From contig JAOZLM010000161.1 in NCBI GenBank assembly GCA_029934815.1, forward strand, positions 1-5,704: a stretch of DNA of 5,704 bases, given 5' to 3'. The notes under the pieces were generated by a model. It made no database searches and had not been told where the DNA came from. It worked only from the letters and a program-made list of their open reading frames with translations. Shown piece by piece: positions 1 through 5,704 of this stretch. How positions within the stretch are numbered: the first letter of the stretch is position 1; each line of letters starts with the position of its first letter. Both the position numbers and the translations under genes were made by a program. This DNA comes from Desulfocapsa sp. (GTDB taxonomy: Bacteria > Desulfobacterota > Desulfobulbia > Desulfobulbales > Desulfocapsaceae).

Positions 1-14
1 GTTGGTGTTTTGAT

Positions 15-794
15 TTGAAAAAGATTGATGGATCAGTAACAATATCCCAGGAATCAGTAGTTGTCACTGCTTCCGGAAAGGAAGAGCGAACAGAAACTCT
101 GGCCATTGAAGTGCCGTATAAAGTGGCACTAAATGATAAAGAAATTGGCGCTTCCATGGTTCTGGCCACTGGCCTTGAAGAGTTTGGCGCAGGTTTTTTA
201 TTTGGGCAGGGATATATAACTAAACCCGGCCAGGTACGGGAAGTACTGGTTTGTCCGGAAGGACGACTGTCTGTGCACGCTGATGTGGAAGAGGGCAGTG
301 AACCCAAAGAAGTGATTATCACATCAGGGTGCGGGGGAACCGGAAAAATTTCCAAAGAGATGCTGGAAGGTGCTTTTGATCCGTTAAATGAATGTACCAT
401 TACCCTTGATGAGATAAATCAGTTTATTCGTGAAATGTTGGCAAAGTCGCCTTTAGGCCCTGCAACACACTGCATACACGGTTGTGGATTGTGGGCAGAA
501 GGGAAGTTGCAGGGTTTTTATGAAGATGTGGGACGTCATAACGCTGTGGATAAAATTATTGGCGCCATTTTAATGGGGAAAATCCCTGCCAGTGGTGCAG
601 TGTACACCACCGGGCGTTTAACTTCGGATATGGTTTTAAAATGTGCCCGTATCGGGATCCCTATTGTTATGTCCCGCACCTCTCCATCATCTTTGGGGCT
701 GGCCATTGCCAGGCGTGCAGGGGTGACACTGGTCGGGTATGCGCGACATGGCCGGGTGAATGTTTTTAATGCTCCGGAACGAATTATCGTCTAA
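15..794 (+). CDS. fdhD: FdhD, formate dehydrogenase accessory sulfurtransferase (5' end uncertain)
   Basis: FdhD is a cytoplasmic protein that moves sulfur from the cysteine desulfurase IscS to the molybdenum or tungsten bis-MGD cofactor, which formate dehydrogenase needs for activity. The 259-residue frame shows the family pattern from end to end: LAIEVPYKVALN near residues 29-40, a glycine-rich SGCGG at 104-108, a T-xxx-H block at 151-155, EDVGRHNAVDK at 170-180, TTGRLTSDMV at 198-207 and SRTSPSSLGLA at 220-230. The E. coli protein has 277 residues, so the length is near normal. Cys106 sits where the first cysteine of the E. coli CxxC motif falls, but the second is Thr109; Cys153 and Cys157 flank His155. 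The TTG start gives a plausible MKK beginning, but the upstream ribosome site is weak (GGTG at 4-7) and the frame has no stop back to base 1, so the true start may lie left of the window. No formate dehydrogenase subunit is visible here. The family call is firm; the start is not. Confidence 0.95.
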   Translation: MKKIDGSVTISQESVVVTASGKEERTETLAIEVPYKVALNDKEIGASMVLATGLEEFGAGFLFGQGYITKPGQVREVLVCPEGRLSVHADVEEGSEPKEVIITSGCGGTGKISKEMLEGAFDPLNECTITLDEINQFIREMLAKSPLGPATHCIHGCGLWAEGKLQGFYEDVGRHNAVDKIIGAILMGKIPASGAVYTTGRLTSDMVLKCARIGIPIVMSRTSPSSLGLAIARRAGVTLVGYARHGRVNVFNAPERIIV

Positions 795-807
795 CGCAGA
801 CAAGCTG

Positions 808-816
808 CAAGTAAGT
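808..816 (+). repeat. 9-mer CAAGTAAGT, first copy (leader of the sensor kinase gene)
   Basis: CAAGTAAGT occurs here, 92 bases before the kinase start, and again at 3264-3272, 68 bases before the binding-protein start. The second copy is part of a perfect inverted repeat; this one is not. With two intergenic stretches of about 110 bases, one shared 9-mer could arise by chance a few times in a hundred, so this is a weak candidate for a common regulatory site. Confidence 0.25.
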
Positions 817-897
817 GCCTTGTTGCTTCTTGTGAAAAATTGATTCGAAACATAAGGTCAATAATTTCTTATTTGTTTTTTTATGGAGTAAGGCACT
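814..897 (+). promoter_or_regulatory. Possible long-range RNA pairing over the kinase ribosome binding site
   Basis: AGTGCCTT at 814-821 is the exact reverse complement of AAGGCACT at 890-897. With two G-U pairs and one A-U pair, the helix can grow to 11 pairs (814-824 with 887-897). The right arm contains AAGG of the ribosome binding site and ends two bases before the start codon, so pairing would hide the site. The intervening loop is about 60 bases with no strong structure that I can see. Any regulatory role is inference. Confidence 0.25.
885..893 (+). promoter_or_regulatory. Ribosome binding site of the sensor kinase gene
   Basis: GGAGTAAGG lies just before the ATG at 900, with GGAG 11 bases and AAGG 6 bases away. 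The spacing favours ATG 900 over the in-frame ATG at 909, which would sit 15 bases after AAGG. This fixes the kinase start reasonably well. Confidence 0.7.
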
Positions 898-899
898 AA

Positions 900-3209
900 A
901 TGTACACTATGCTGACAAGTCTACGCGGAAAATTCATCTTTATTTTCATCATCATAACCGTCTCAACAGTTATGATATCCAGTGGTTATGCCCGTTATAA
1001 ACAGCGAAATTTTGCCCTCGATCGGGCAAAAGAACGGGCAATGGTAAACCTCGAGCTGATCAATGCTGATATTAGTTCTTTGCAGCAGTGGATTCAGCGG
1101 GATCTTCTGGTTTTGCGTGATTTGCCGAGTTTACAGTCTTTGATGAACAGCACTGACGCAGACAGGCGTTCCCATGTGCTCAAAATCCTTGAAAAAGAGT
1201 TTTTAAACCTTGCTGCCCACCATCAGGTTTTCCAGCAAGTGCGTCTGCTCGACAGTCGTGGCATGGAGATAGTGCGAGCCAATACCAACGGTACCTCAAG
1301 CTGGTTAACTCCTGTTGATAAACTACAGGATAAGAGTGACAGGTATTACTTTCAGCAGGCTTTTGATTTGCCTAACGGCGGTATTTATATTTCCCCCATG
1401 GATCTGAATATGGAGCAGGGGAAACTACAGCGTCCGCTTCTCCCCGTTATCCGCTATGCCACTCCTGTTTTTGATCAAGATGGCGAAAAACAGGGTGTAT
1501 TGGTGCTGAATGTTTTCGGCTCTTCTTTTTTAAATCTATTAGCCATACAACAAGACTCACCCCACGGAAAAGAGCACTTTTTTCTCTTAAATCAGGATGC
1601 GTATTTTCTTTACCACCAGCAAACAGAAAAGAGTTTTGGTTTTGTGCTGGGACATGAAACAACACTCTTTCAGGCAGAACCACAGCTCATGGGATGGCTT
1701 GGGAAAAACCACCGGGATATCTCCATTGCAACTAGTGAGGAGACAGGAAAACAGACCCTTTTTGCCTATGTTCGTATTCCCCTTGGCTCTTTTGAGAACC
1801 CGCTTGCGTCTTCTAATGTGGATTCCTCCATTTGTTCCGAGGGAACCTCCCACTGCTGGATCTTGATGACTACCCTTGATGACGCTGATCTGTTACTTGG
1901 TTTTAATGAGTATGTGCAGTCGTTTATGCGTTTTACCATATTGCTGGTTGGAGTTTGTGTCATCGTGGCTGTTCTGGTTGCCTGGAGTTTTTCCCGGCCG
2001 ATTATTTCACTTGCAGCTGCAGCATCAGAGATTCAAAAAGGTGATCTTTCCGCCAGAGCCACAGTATATAGTCGTGACGATATGGGAAAATTCGGCCATC
2101 TTTTTAACGCAATGGCTGCAAATCTTGAAAGTACCATTGCCCGTTTAAAGCAGTCCGAATCTAAATACAGACGTCTGTTTGAAAATTCACAAGACTGTAT
2201 TTTTGTAACCGACGACCAGTGCCGTATCATAGATCTGAATGAGGCTGGAAGAGAGCTTTTCGGTGTGGGGCAGGGTGATATCCCGGAAACACTCACCATC
2301 GGTTGCTGCAAACAGGCAAGTGATGAAGGGGAAACGGATGTAAAGGCACAGATGTACGAAACCGGAGCAGTACGGGATACAGAAATAGTTGTCACCCGAC
2401 TGGATGGAAGCGTACGCGATTGTATTCTTACTGCCACTGCAAGAATTGATAAGGATGGCAATATGCTGGGCGTGGAAGGCGTATTGCGGGATGTTACCGA
2501 ACTCCGTATCCGTGAAAAGAAAGAACAGGCGCTTCGAAAACGAGTCAGGGAAGAAATTATTCTGGCAGAAGAACGGGAGCGTCGCCATCTGGGTCAGGTG
2601 TTACACGAAGAGATGGCTCAAAATCTGGCAGTGGTTAATTTGAGACTACAGGAAGCGGAGCAGCGCTCCTGCCCTAATCATGGCGGTGTTGAGCAGGTTC
2701 CTGTCTGCATGGAAAAAGAACTGGTTGAGACCAGAGGTATGGTCAAAGTGATGATTGGCCAGATTCGGACCATGATTTTTGATCTCTACCCGCAGGTTCT
2801 GGATGATCGTGGTCTGGTCGCAGCAATGGACTGGTACGGAAACAACTATTCCGGTCGCACAGGGCTTGATGTATCTGTGTATGGCGGTGAAGAAGATCTT
2901 GGTTTGTCAGATTCTCAAAAAATTTACTTATTTAGAGCGTTTAAAGAGCTACTTCATAATGCCTGGAAACATGGTGGTGGTACCGAAGTTGTAGCCACCG
3001 TGAAGCGGCGGGATAATAATGTACGCCTGACCGTGGATGATGAAGGACAGGGTTTTGATCCTGCGAGCATTAAAGATTTGGATAACGAACTCACGGGAAT
3101 CGGGCTGGTCAGTATTCAGGAATGGGTAGTTTCCATGGATGGCACTATTAAAATTGAATCAGAAAAAGGAACAGGATGTCGGGTTATTTTGGATATTCCT
3201 GTTAGTTAG
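900..3209 (+). CDS. Membrane sensor histidine kinase: Cache-like sensor, HAMP, PAS, HisKA_3, HATPase
   Basis: This is an inner-membrane sensor kinase of 769 residues, a usual size for this architecture. A first membrane helix spans about residues 11-29. A long extracytoplasmic region (about 33-340) follows, with the Cache-type stretch YISPMDLN at 163-170 and IRYATPVFD at 184-192. A second helix (about 343-363) leads into HAMP (about 363-416, Pro367, Asp394-Met-Gly), then PAS (about 421-535). The dimerisation helix is HisKA_3 type, with LHEEMAQ at 568-574 and His569 as the likely phosphorylated residue. The C-terminal ATPase has the N box Glu683 to Asn687, the DEGQGF loop at 714-719 and TGIGL at 732-736. 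HisKA_3 kinases (NarX, DegS, UhpB) normally phosphorylate LuxR/NarL-type regulators, but none is encoded here. The ligand is unknown; Cache domains usually bind small organic acids or amino acids. Gaps of 105 bases to fdhD and 122 bases to the next gene make a tight operon unlikely. The family call is secure; the signal and output are not. Confidence 0.95.
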   Translation: MYTMLTSLRGKFIFIFIIITVSTVMISSGYARYKQRNFALDRAKERAMVNLELINADISSLQQWIQRDLLVLRDLPSLQSLMNSTDADRRSHVLKILEKEFLNLAAHHQVFQQVRLLDSRGMEIVRANTNGTSSWLTPVDKLQDKSDRYYFQQAFDLPNGGIYISPMDLNMEQGKLQRPLLPVIRYATPVFDQDGEKQGVLVLNVFGSSFLNLLAIQQDSPHGKEHFFLLNQDAYFLYHQQTEKSFGFVLGHETTLFQAEPQLMGWLGKNHRDISIATSEETGKQTLFAYVRIPLGSFENPLASSNVDSSICSEGTSHCWILMTTLDDADLLLGFNEYVQSFMRFTILLVGVCVIVAVLVAWSFSRPIISLAAAASEIQKGDLSARATVYSRDDMGKFGHLFNAMAANLESTIARLKQSESKYRRLFENSQDCIFVTDDQCRIIDLNEAGRELFGVGQGDIPETLTIGCCKQASDEGETDVKAQMYETGAVRDTEIVVTRLDGSVRDCILTATARIDKDGNMLGVEGVLRDVTELRIREKKEQALRKRVREEIILAEERERRHLGQVLHEEMAQNLAVVNLRLQEAEQRSCPNHGGVEQVPVCMEKELVETRGMVKVMIGQIRTMIFDLYPQVLDDRGLVAAMDWYGNNYSGRTGLDVSVYGGEEDLGLSDSQKIYLFRAFKELLHNAWKHGGGTEVVATVKRRDNNVRLTVDDEGQGFDPASIKDLDNELTGIGLVSIQEWVVSMDGTIKIESEKGTGCRVILDIPVS

Positions 3210-3229
3210 CAAAATAGTTACCATAACCA

Positions 3230-3259
3230 TTGACTTCCAGTTCTACCTTGTCGTAGACT
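3230..3259 (+). promoter_or_regulatory. Candidate sigma-70 promoter before the binding-protein gene
   Basis: TTGACT at 3230-3235 matches the -35 consensus at five of six bases. TAGACT at 3254-3259 matches the -10 consensus at four of six, with an 18-base spacer. Transcription would begin near 3266, inside the left arm of the inverted repeat at 3263-3296. The match is modest and could be chance. Confidence 0.25.
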
Positions 3260-3262
3260 AAT

Positions 3263-3296
3263 TCAAGTAAGTACTCCTTTTCAAGAGCTTACTTGA
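3263..3296. repeat. Perfect 9-bp inverted repeat (hairpin or operator) before the binding-protein gene
   Basis: TCAAGTAAG at 3263-3271 is exactly complementary to CTTACTTGA at 3288-3296, with 16 bases between. Inside the spacer, CTC (3274-3276) and GAG (3285-3287) can add three pairs above a two-base bulge, leaving an 8-base loop. No T-run follows on either strand, so it is not a standard intrinsic terminator. It lies 54 bases after the kinase stop and 35 bases before the next start. It could be a regulator binding site overlapping the promoter region, or an RNA hairpin in the leader or kinase 3' end. The symmetry is certain; the role is not. Confidence 0.6.
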
Positions 3297-3331
3297 CCAC
3301 TTCATATAACATTCACAAAAAGTAAACTGAT

Positions 3332-4054
3332 ATGAAAAAAATACCTGTACTGTGTTGCACATTATTCTGTTTTTTGTGTATCTCTTCATCCCTTTACGCT
3401 GAAGAGATACGAGTTGGTTATAATAATTTAAGCAACCTTATTGAAAAGCCCGAAGGATCCGAAAAACCGGTTGGGGCTCTGGCCACTTACTGGGAAAATA
3501 TGGCTGCAGTCATGGGTGTTTCCATACAATGGGTGGGGCCTCTGCCTTCCACACGGGTCGTCAGTTATCTGAAGCATAAAAAAATTGATGCCGTATACAT
3601 TGCATCGAGAAATGCAGAACGGGAAGCCATTGGACTTTTTCCTGAAAAGCCTATTTACATTAAACAACCCATTGTCTGTTTTCGAAAGGGGAACGTTCCC
3701 ACAAAAGTAGACTCATGGGATGATCTGCAACTATTGAAGAAGGTAGGGATAGTAAATGGTTACAGGCTGGTAAAGAGTCTTAATCGGGAGTATCCAAATG
3801 TACCTTTAGCCTTGATTAAAGATAACGATCCGGTGAATTTTGCTTTGTTAAAGCTTGCAAAAGGGGAACTTGATGCATTTATTTATCCGGGGAGAACGGG
3901 GCTTGTTGATTCTATAAAAGAGTTAGGTCTTAGTGGTCAGATAGTTGTTGTGGATGCACCGGTTCCTCAACAGGCATACTTCGTATGGTTTGCATCTGAC
4001 CGAGAGGATCTTTTGGAAAAATATAACGCTCACCACGCAGAAGTTAATTTTTAG
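3332..4054 (+). CDS. Periplasmic solute-binding protein, family 3 (orphan, possibly sensory)
   Basis: The 240-residue product begins with a clear Sec signal peptide: MKK, a hydrophobic core to about residue 20 and a likely signal peptidase I cut after Ala23 (SLYA then EE). Cysteines 8, 9, 13 and 16 sit in the core, but none forms a good lipobox, so a soluble periplasmic protein is favoured. The mature part reads as a family-3 (SBP_bac_3) binding protein: EIRVGYNN at 25-32, a first-lobe LATYWENMAAVMG helix at 50-62, the KIDAVYIASRNAERE segment at 84-98, and a second lobe with GELDAFIYPG at 178-187. It is at the short end for the family, with a clipped C-terminus. Such proteins bind amino acids or similar small polar molecules for ABC importers, but no permease or ATPase gene is adjacent; the neighbours are two kinases, so it may feed a sensor. 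The ribosome site is weak. Its stop overlaps that of the convergent hybrid kinase. The ligand cannot be told from sequence. Confidence 0.88.
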   Translation: MKKIPVLCCTLFCFLCISSSLYAEEIRVGYNNLSNLIEKPEGSEKPVGALATYWENMAAVMGVSIQWVGPLPSTRVVSYLKHKKIDAVYIASRNAEREAIGLFPEKPIYIKQPIVCFRKGNVPTKVDSWDDLQLLKKVGIVNGYRLVKSLNREYPNVPLALIKDNDPVNFALLKLAKGELDAFIYPGRTGLVDSIKELGLSGQIVVVDAPVPQQAYFVWFASDREDLLEKYNAHHAEVNF

Positions 4055-5704
4055 AGTACTGTTGCAATAAGCTCTTCCAGATCCTGTAGATGAAAGGGTT
4101 TTGAGATTGCTGCCAGAAAACCATAGTCCTGATAATTTGCCATAACGGGATCGTTGGAATAACCACTGGCAACCACAACTTTTGTATCAGGAGCAATCTT
4201 GTGAATTGCTTTCACCGTCTCCTGGCCACCCTGGCCACCAGGGATCGTTAAATCCATAATAATCAAATCGATACTCTTATCTGTTGCCATGCTTTCTGTA
4301 AACAGGGCAACTGCTTCATTCCCATTTGCAGCAAAGACTATATCATAGCCGAGGTGTTGTAACATCTGCCCGGCAATTTCCCGTACCATTTCTTCATCGT
4401 CCATAATCATAATTCTAGCCTGAACAGTGTGCGTACTGTGCACTACCTTTTTGTCTGCATGCACCGGAGTCTTTTCGCTTTCTGCAGGCAGATAAATACT
4501 AAAAGTAGTACCCGCATTCAGGGTAGAGTTAACAACCATAAAACCGTCATGTTTACTGATAATAGAATGACTGACGGCAAGTCCCAGTCCACTACCCGTT
4601 TGCTTGGTGGTGAAATACGGGTCAAATATTTTATCCAGAACCTGCTGATTAATACCGCGACCGGTATCTGAAATACTAATCTTGATATGTTTTGTGGGGG
4701 GAAGGTTTAGCTGCAAACTCTTTTCACAGGTTAGATTACTTGCTTTGACATCAATAATGCCACCGTCTGGCATGGCCTGGTTAGCATTAATGATCAGATT
4801 TTGAACAACCTGTGATATCTGTCCCGGATCTATTTCAACGGGCCACAGGTCATCGTCCCACTGATAGGCACAGCATACTTTACTGCCGCGAAGAACAAAG
4901 TCGGCAGATTCTTCAATTGTTTCCTGTATTTTTGCAAGTTCTTTGACCGGTTCGCCACCTTTAGCAAACGTGAGCAGTTGTTGTGTGAGATTACTGGCTC
5001 GGTGGGTTGCCTTTTTGGCCTGCTGCATAAGGTTGTGTGCCTCATCTTCTTCTCTTGTAAATCGTAATGCAAGATCAATATTCCCAAGGATTGCCCCCAA
5101 AATATTATTGAAATCGTGGGCAATTCCTCCTGCCAGTACACCTACTGATTCAAGCTTTTCAACATTTGCGAGTTCTTTCTCCCGTTGTATTTCAATGCTA
5201 ACATCCCGAAAAACCAGAACCACACCGATGATCTTGTTTTTCCCATCTTTGATGGGCGCACCGCTATCTGCAATACTTCGTTCTGAACCATCTTTTGCAA
5301 TCAGTGCAGTATGATTGGCAAGGCTGATGATTTTCCCTGTTTCCATTACTTTACTAACAGGATTTTTACACCGTTCTTTACTTTCTTCATGGATGATTTG
5401 AAAAACTTCTGTTAATGGTCTGCCTATGGCTTCTTCGTTTTTCCATCCGGTGAGTTCTTCAGCGATGGTATTGATAAGAACAATATTTCCTTCCATATCT
5501 GTGGTAATAACACCATCACCAATACTGCGCAGCGTTACTGTCAGCCGCTCTTTTTCTTCGGCAAGTGCTTTCTGGGTTTGGCTCAGGTCGGCTGTTCTTT
5601 CCAGGACCCTGATCTCAAGGAATTTTCTGGCCTCAAGATTAAGTATATAGAGTTGAACGACCCAGGCGAGAAGTAGCAGCAGGATGAGAATGTAGAAATA
5701 GAGG
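4051..5704 (-). CDS. Hybrid histidine kinase: TM, PAS, HisKA, HATPase, receiver (N-terminus cut by window edge)
   Basis: The frame is open from the stop at 4051 to the right edge, giving 550 visible codons from 5703. The ATG at 5494-5496 falls inside the PAS domain, directly after GDGVITTD, so it is not the start. Numbered from 5703: a membrane helix (about 1-22, LYFYILILLLLLAWVVQL), a charged signalling helix (about 28-55), PAS (about 54-175), a HisKA helix with GGIAHDFNN and phospho-acceptor His196, an ATPase with N box Asn302/Asn306, DTGRG at 346-350, FDPYFTTK at 360-367 and GSGLGL at 370-375, then a C-terminal receiver with Asp435/Asp436, phosphoryl site Asp484, Ser513 and Lys535. The kinase and receiver residues needed for activity are all present. 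The missing part should hold an extracytoplasmic sensor. Its partner (an Hpt protein or regulator) is not in the window. The promoter lies beyond the right edge. Confidence 0.95.
   Translation of the reverse strand, partial: LYFYILILLLLLAWVVQLYILNLEARKFLEIRVLERTADLSQTQKALAEEKERLTVTLRSIGDGVITTDMEGNIVLINTIAEELTGWKNEEAIGRPLTEVFQIIHEESKERCKNPVSKVMETGKIISLANHTALIAKDGSERSIADSGAPIKDGKNKIIGVVLVFRDVSIEIQREKELANVEKLESVGVLAGGIAHDFNNILGAILGNIDLALRFTREEDEAHNLMQQAKKATHRASNLTQQLLTFAKGGEPVKELAKIQETIEESADFVLRGSKVCCAYQWDDDLWPVEIDPGQISQVVQNLIINANQAMPDGGIIDVKASNLTCEKSLQLNLPPTKHIKISISDTGRGINQQVLDKIFDPYFTTKQTGSGLGLAVSHSIISKHDGFMVVNSTLNAGTTFSIYLPAESEKTPVHADKKVVHSTHTVQARIMIMDDEEMVREIAGQMLQHLGYDIVFAANGNEAVALFTESMATDKSIDLIIMDLTIPGGQGGQETVKAIHKIAPDTKVVVASGYSNDPVMANYQDYGFLAAISKPFHLQDLEELIATVL

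Noticed and set aside
811..828. Sigma-54 type promoter in the leader of the sensor kinase gene
   Set aside because: The GTGCC and TTGC elements do not have the GG/GC pair and spacing of the -24/-12 consensus.
840..865. Sigma-70 promoter TTGATT/AATAAT before the sensor kinase
   Set aside because: The spacer is only 14 bases, too short for a normal promoter, and no better pair was found in the region.
1447..2588. Several open frames of 65-142 codons on the minus strand and in other plus frames inside the sensor kinase gene
   Set aside because: They lie wholly within a strongly recognisable kinase frame, have no recognisable domains and overlap one another, as expected of chance frames.
3272..3278. 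NarL-type heptamer TACTCCT (consensus TACYYMT) in the spacer of the inverted repeat
   Set aside because: A single heptamer is common by chance, and no second heptamer in the usual 7-2-7 arrangement is present in either intergenic region.
3263..3310. Rho-independent terminator for the sensor kinase gene
   Set aside because: The hairpin is AT-rich and no T-run follows on the plus strand, nor on the minus strand.
3332..3400. Lipoprotein signal peptide in the binding protein
   Set aside because: Several cysteines lie in the hydrophobic core, but none has a proper lipobox before it, and a signal peptidase I site after Ala23 fits better.
4429..5650. Plus-strand open frames and a second minus-strand frame inside the hybrid kinase gene
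   Set aside because: The kinase frame has all family motifs; the others are shadow frames without domain content.

Overview
The window carries four protein-coding genes and no RNA genes, insertion sequences or CRISPR arrays that I can see. Three genes lie on the plus strand: fdhD, a large membrane histidine kinase, and a small periplasmic solute-binding protein. A hybrid histidine kinase on the minus strand converges on them and runs off the right edge. Base composition looks moderate, roughly mid-40s percent GC by eye. A formate dehydrogenase maturation gene, Cache-type membrane kinases, an orphan solute-binding protein and a PAS hybrid kinase together suggest an anaerobic or facultative Gram-negative bacterium rich in signalling genes. 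A Desulfobacterota sulfate-reducer-like organism would fit, but that is inference from gene content and protein style, not a marker gene.

Layout. Bases 15-794 encode FdhD, the sulfurtransferase that matures molybdenum/tungsten formate dehydrogenases. Its reading frame is still open at the left edge, so the TTG start is provisional. Bases 795-899 form a leader with a good ribosome binding site for the next gene; a distant segment could pair with that site. Bases 900-3209 encode a 769-residue sensor kinase: membrane helix, Cache-like periplasmic sensor, membrane helix, HAMP, PAS, HisKA_3 and ATPase. Bases 3210-3331 hold a weak candidate promoter and a perfect 9-bp inverted repeat. Bases 3332-4054 encode an exported family-3 solute-binding protein with no transporter genes beside it. 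Its stop codon overlaps the stop codon of the minus-strand hybrid kinase (4051 to beyond 5704), which shows membrane helix, PAS, HisKA, ATPase and receiver. The first ATG of that gene lies inside the PAS domain, so the real protein extends upstream of it.

How they may work together. The last three genes look like a sensory cluster: two membrane kinases around a secreted binding protein that may present a ligand to one of them. No stand-alone response regulator is visible. The HisKA_3 kinase should signal to a LuxR/NarL-type regulator encoded elsewhere. The hybrid kinase carries its own receiver but still needs a downstream partner. Nothing in the sequence links fdhD functionally to the sensors; it may simply be the end of a formate dehydrogenase locus to the left. 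I do not see a convincing new system. The most unusual points are the incomplete CxxC motif of FdhD, the inverted repeat before the binding-protein gene, and a 9-mer shared by the two intergenic regions.
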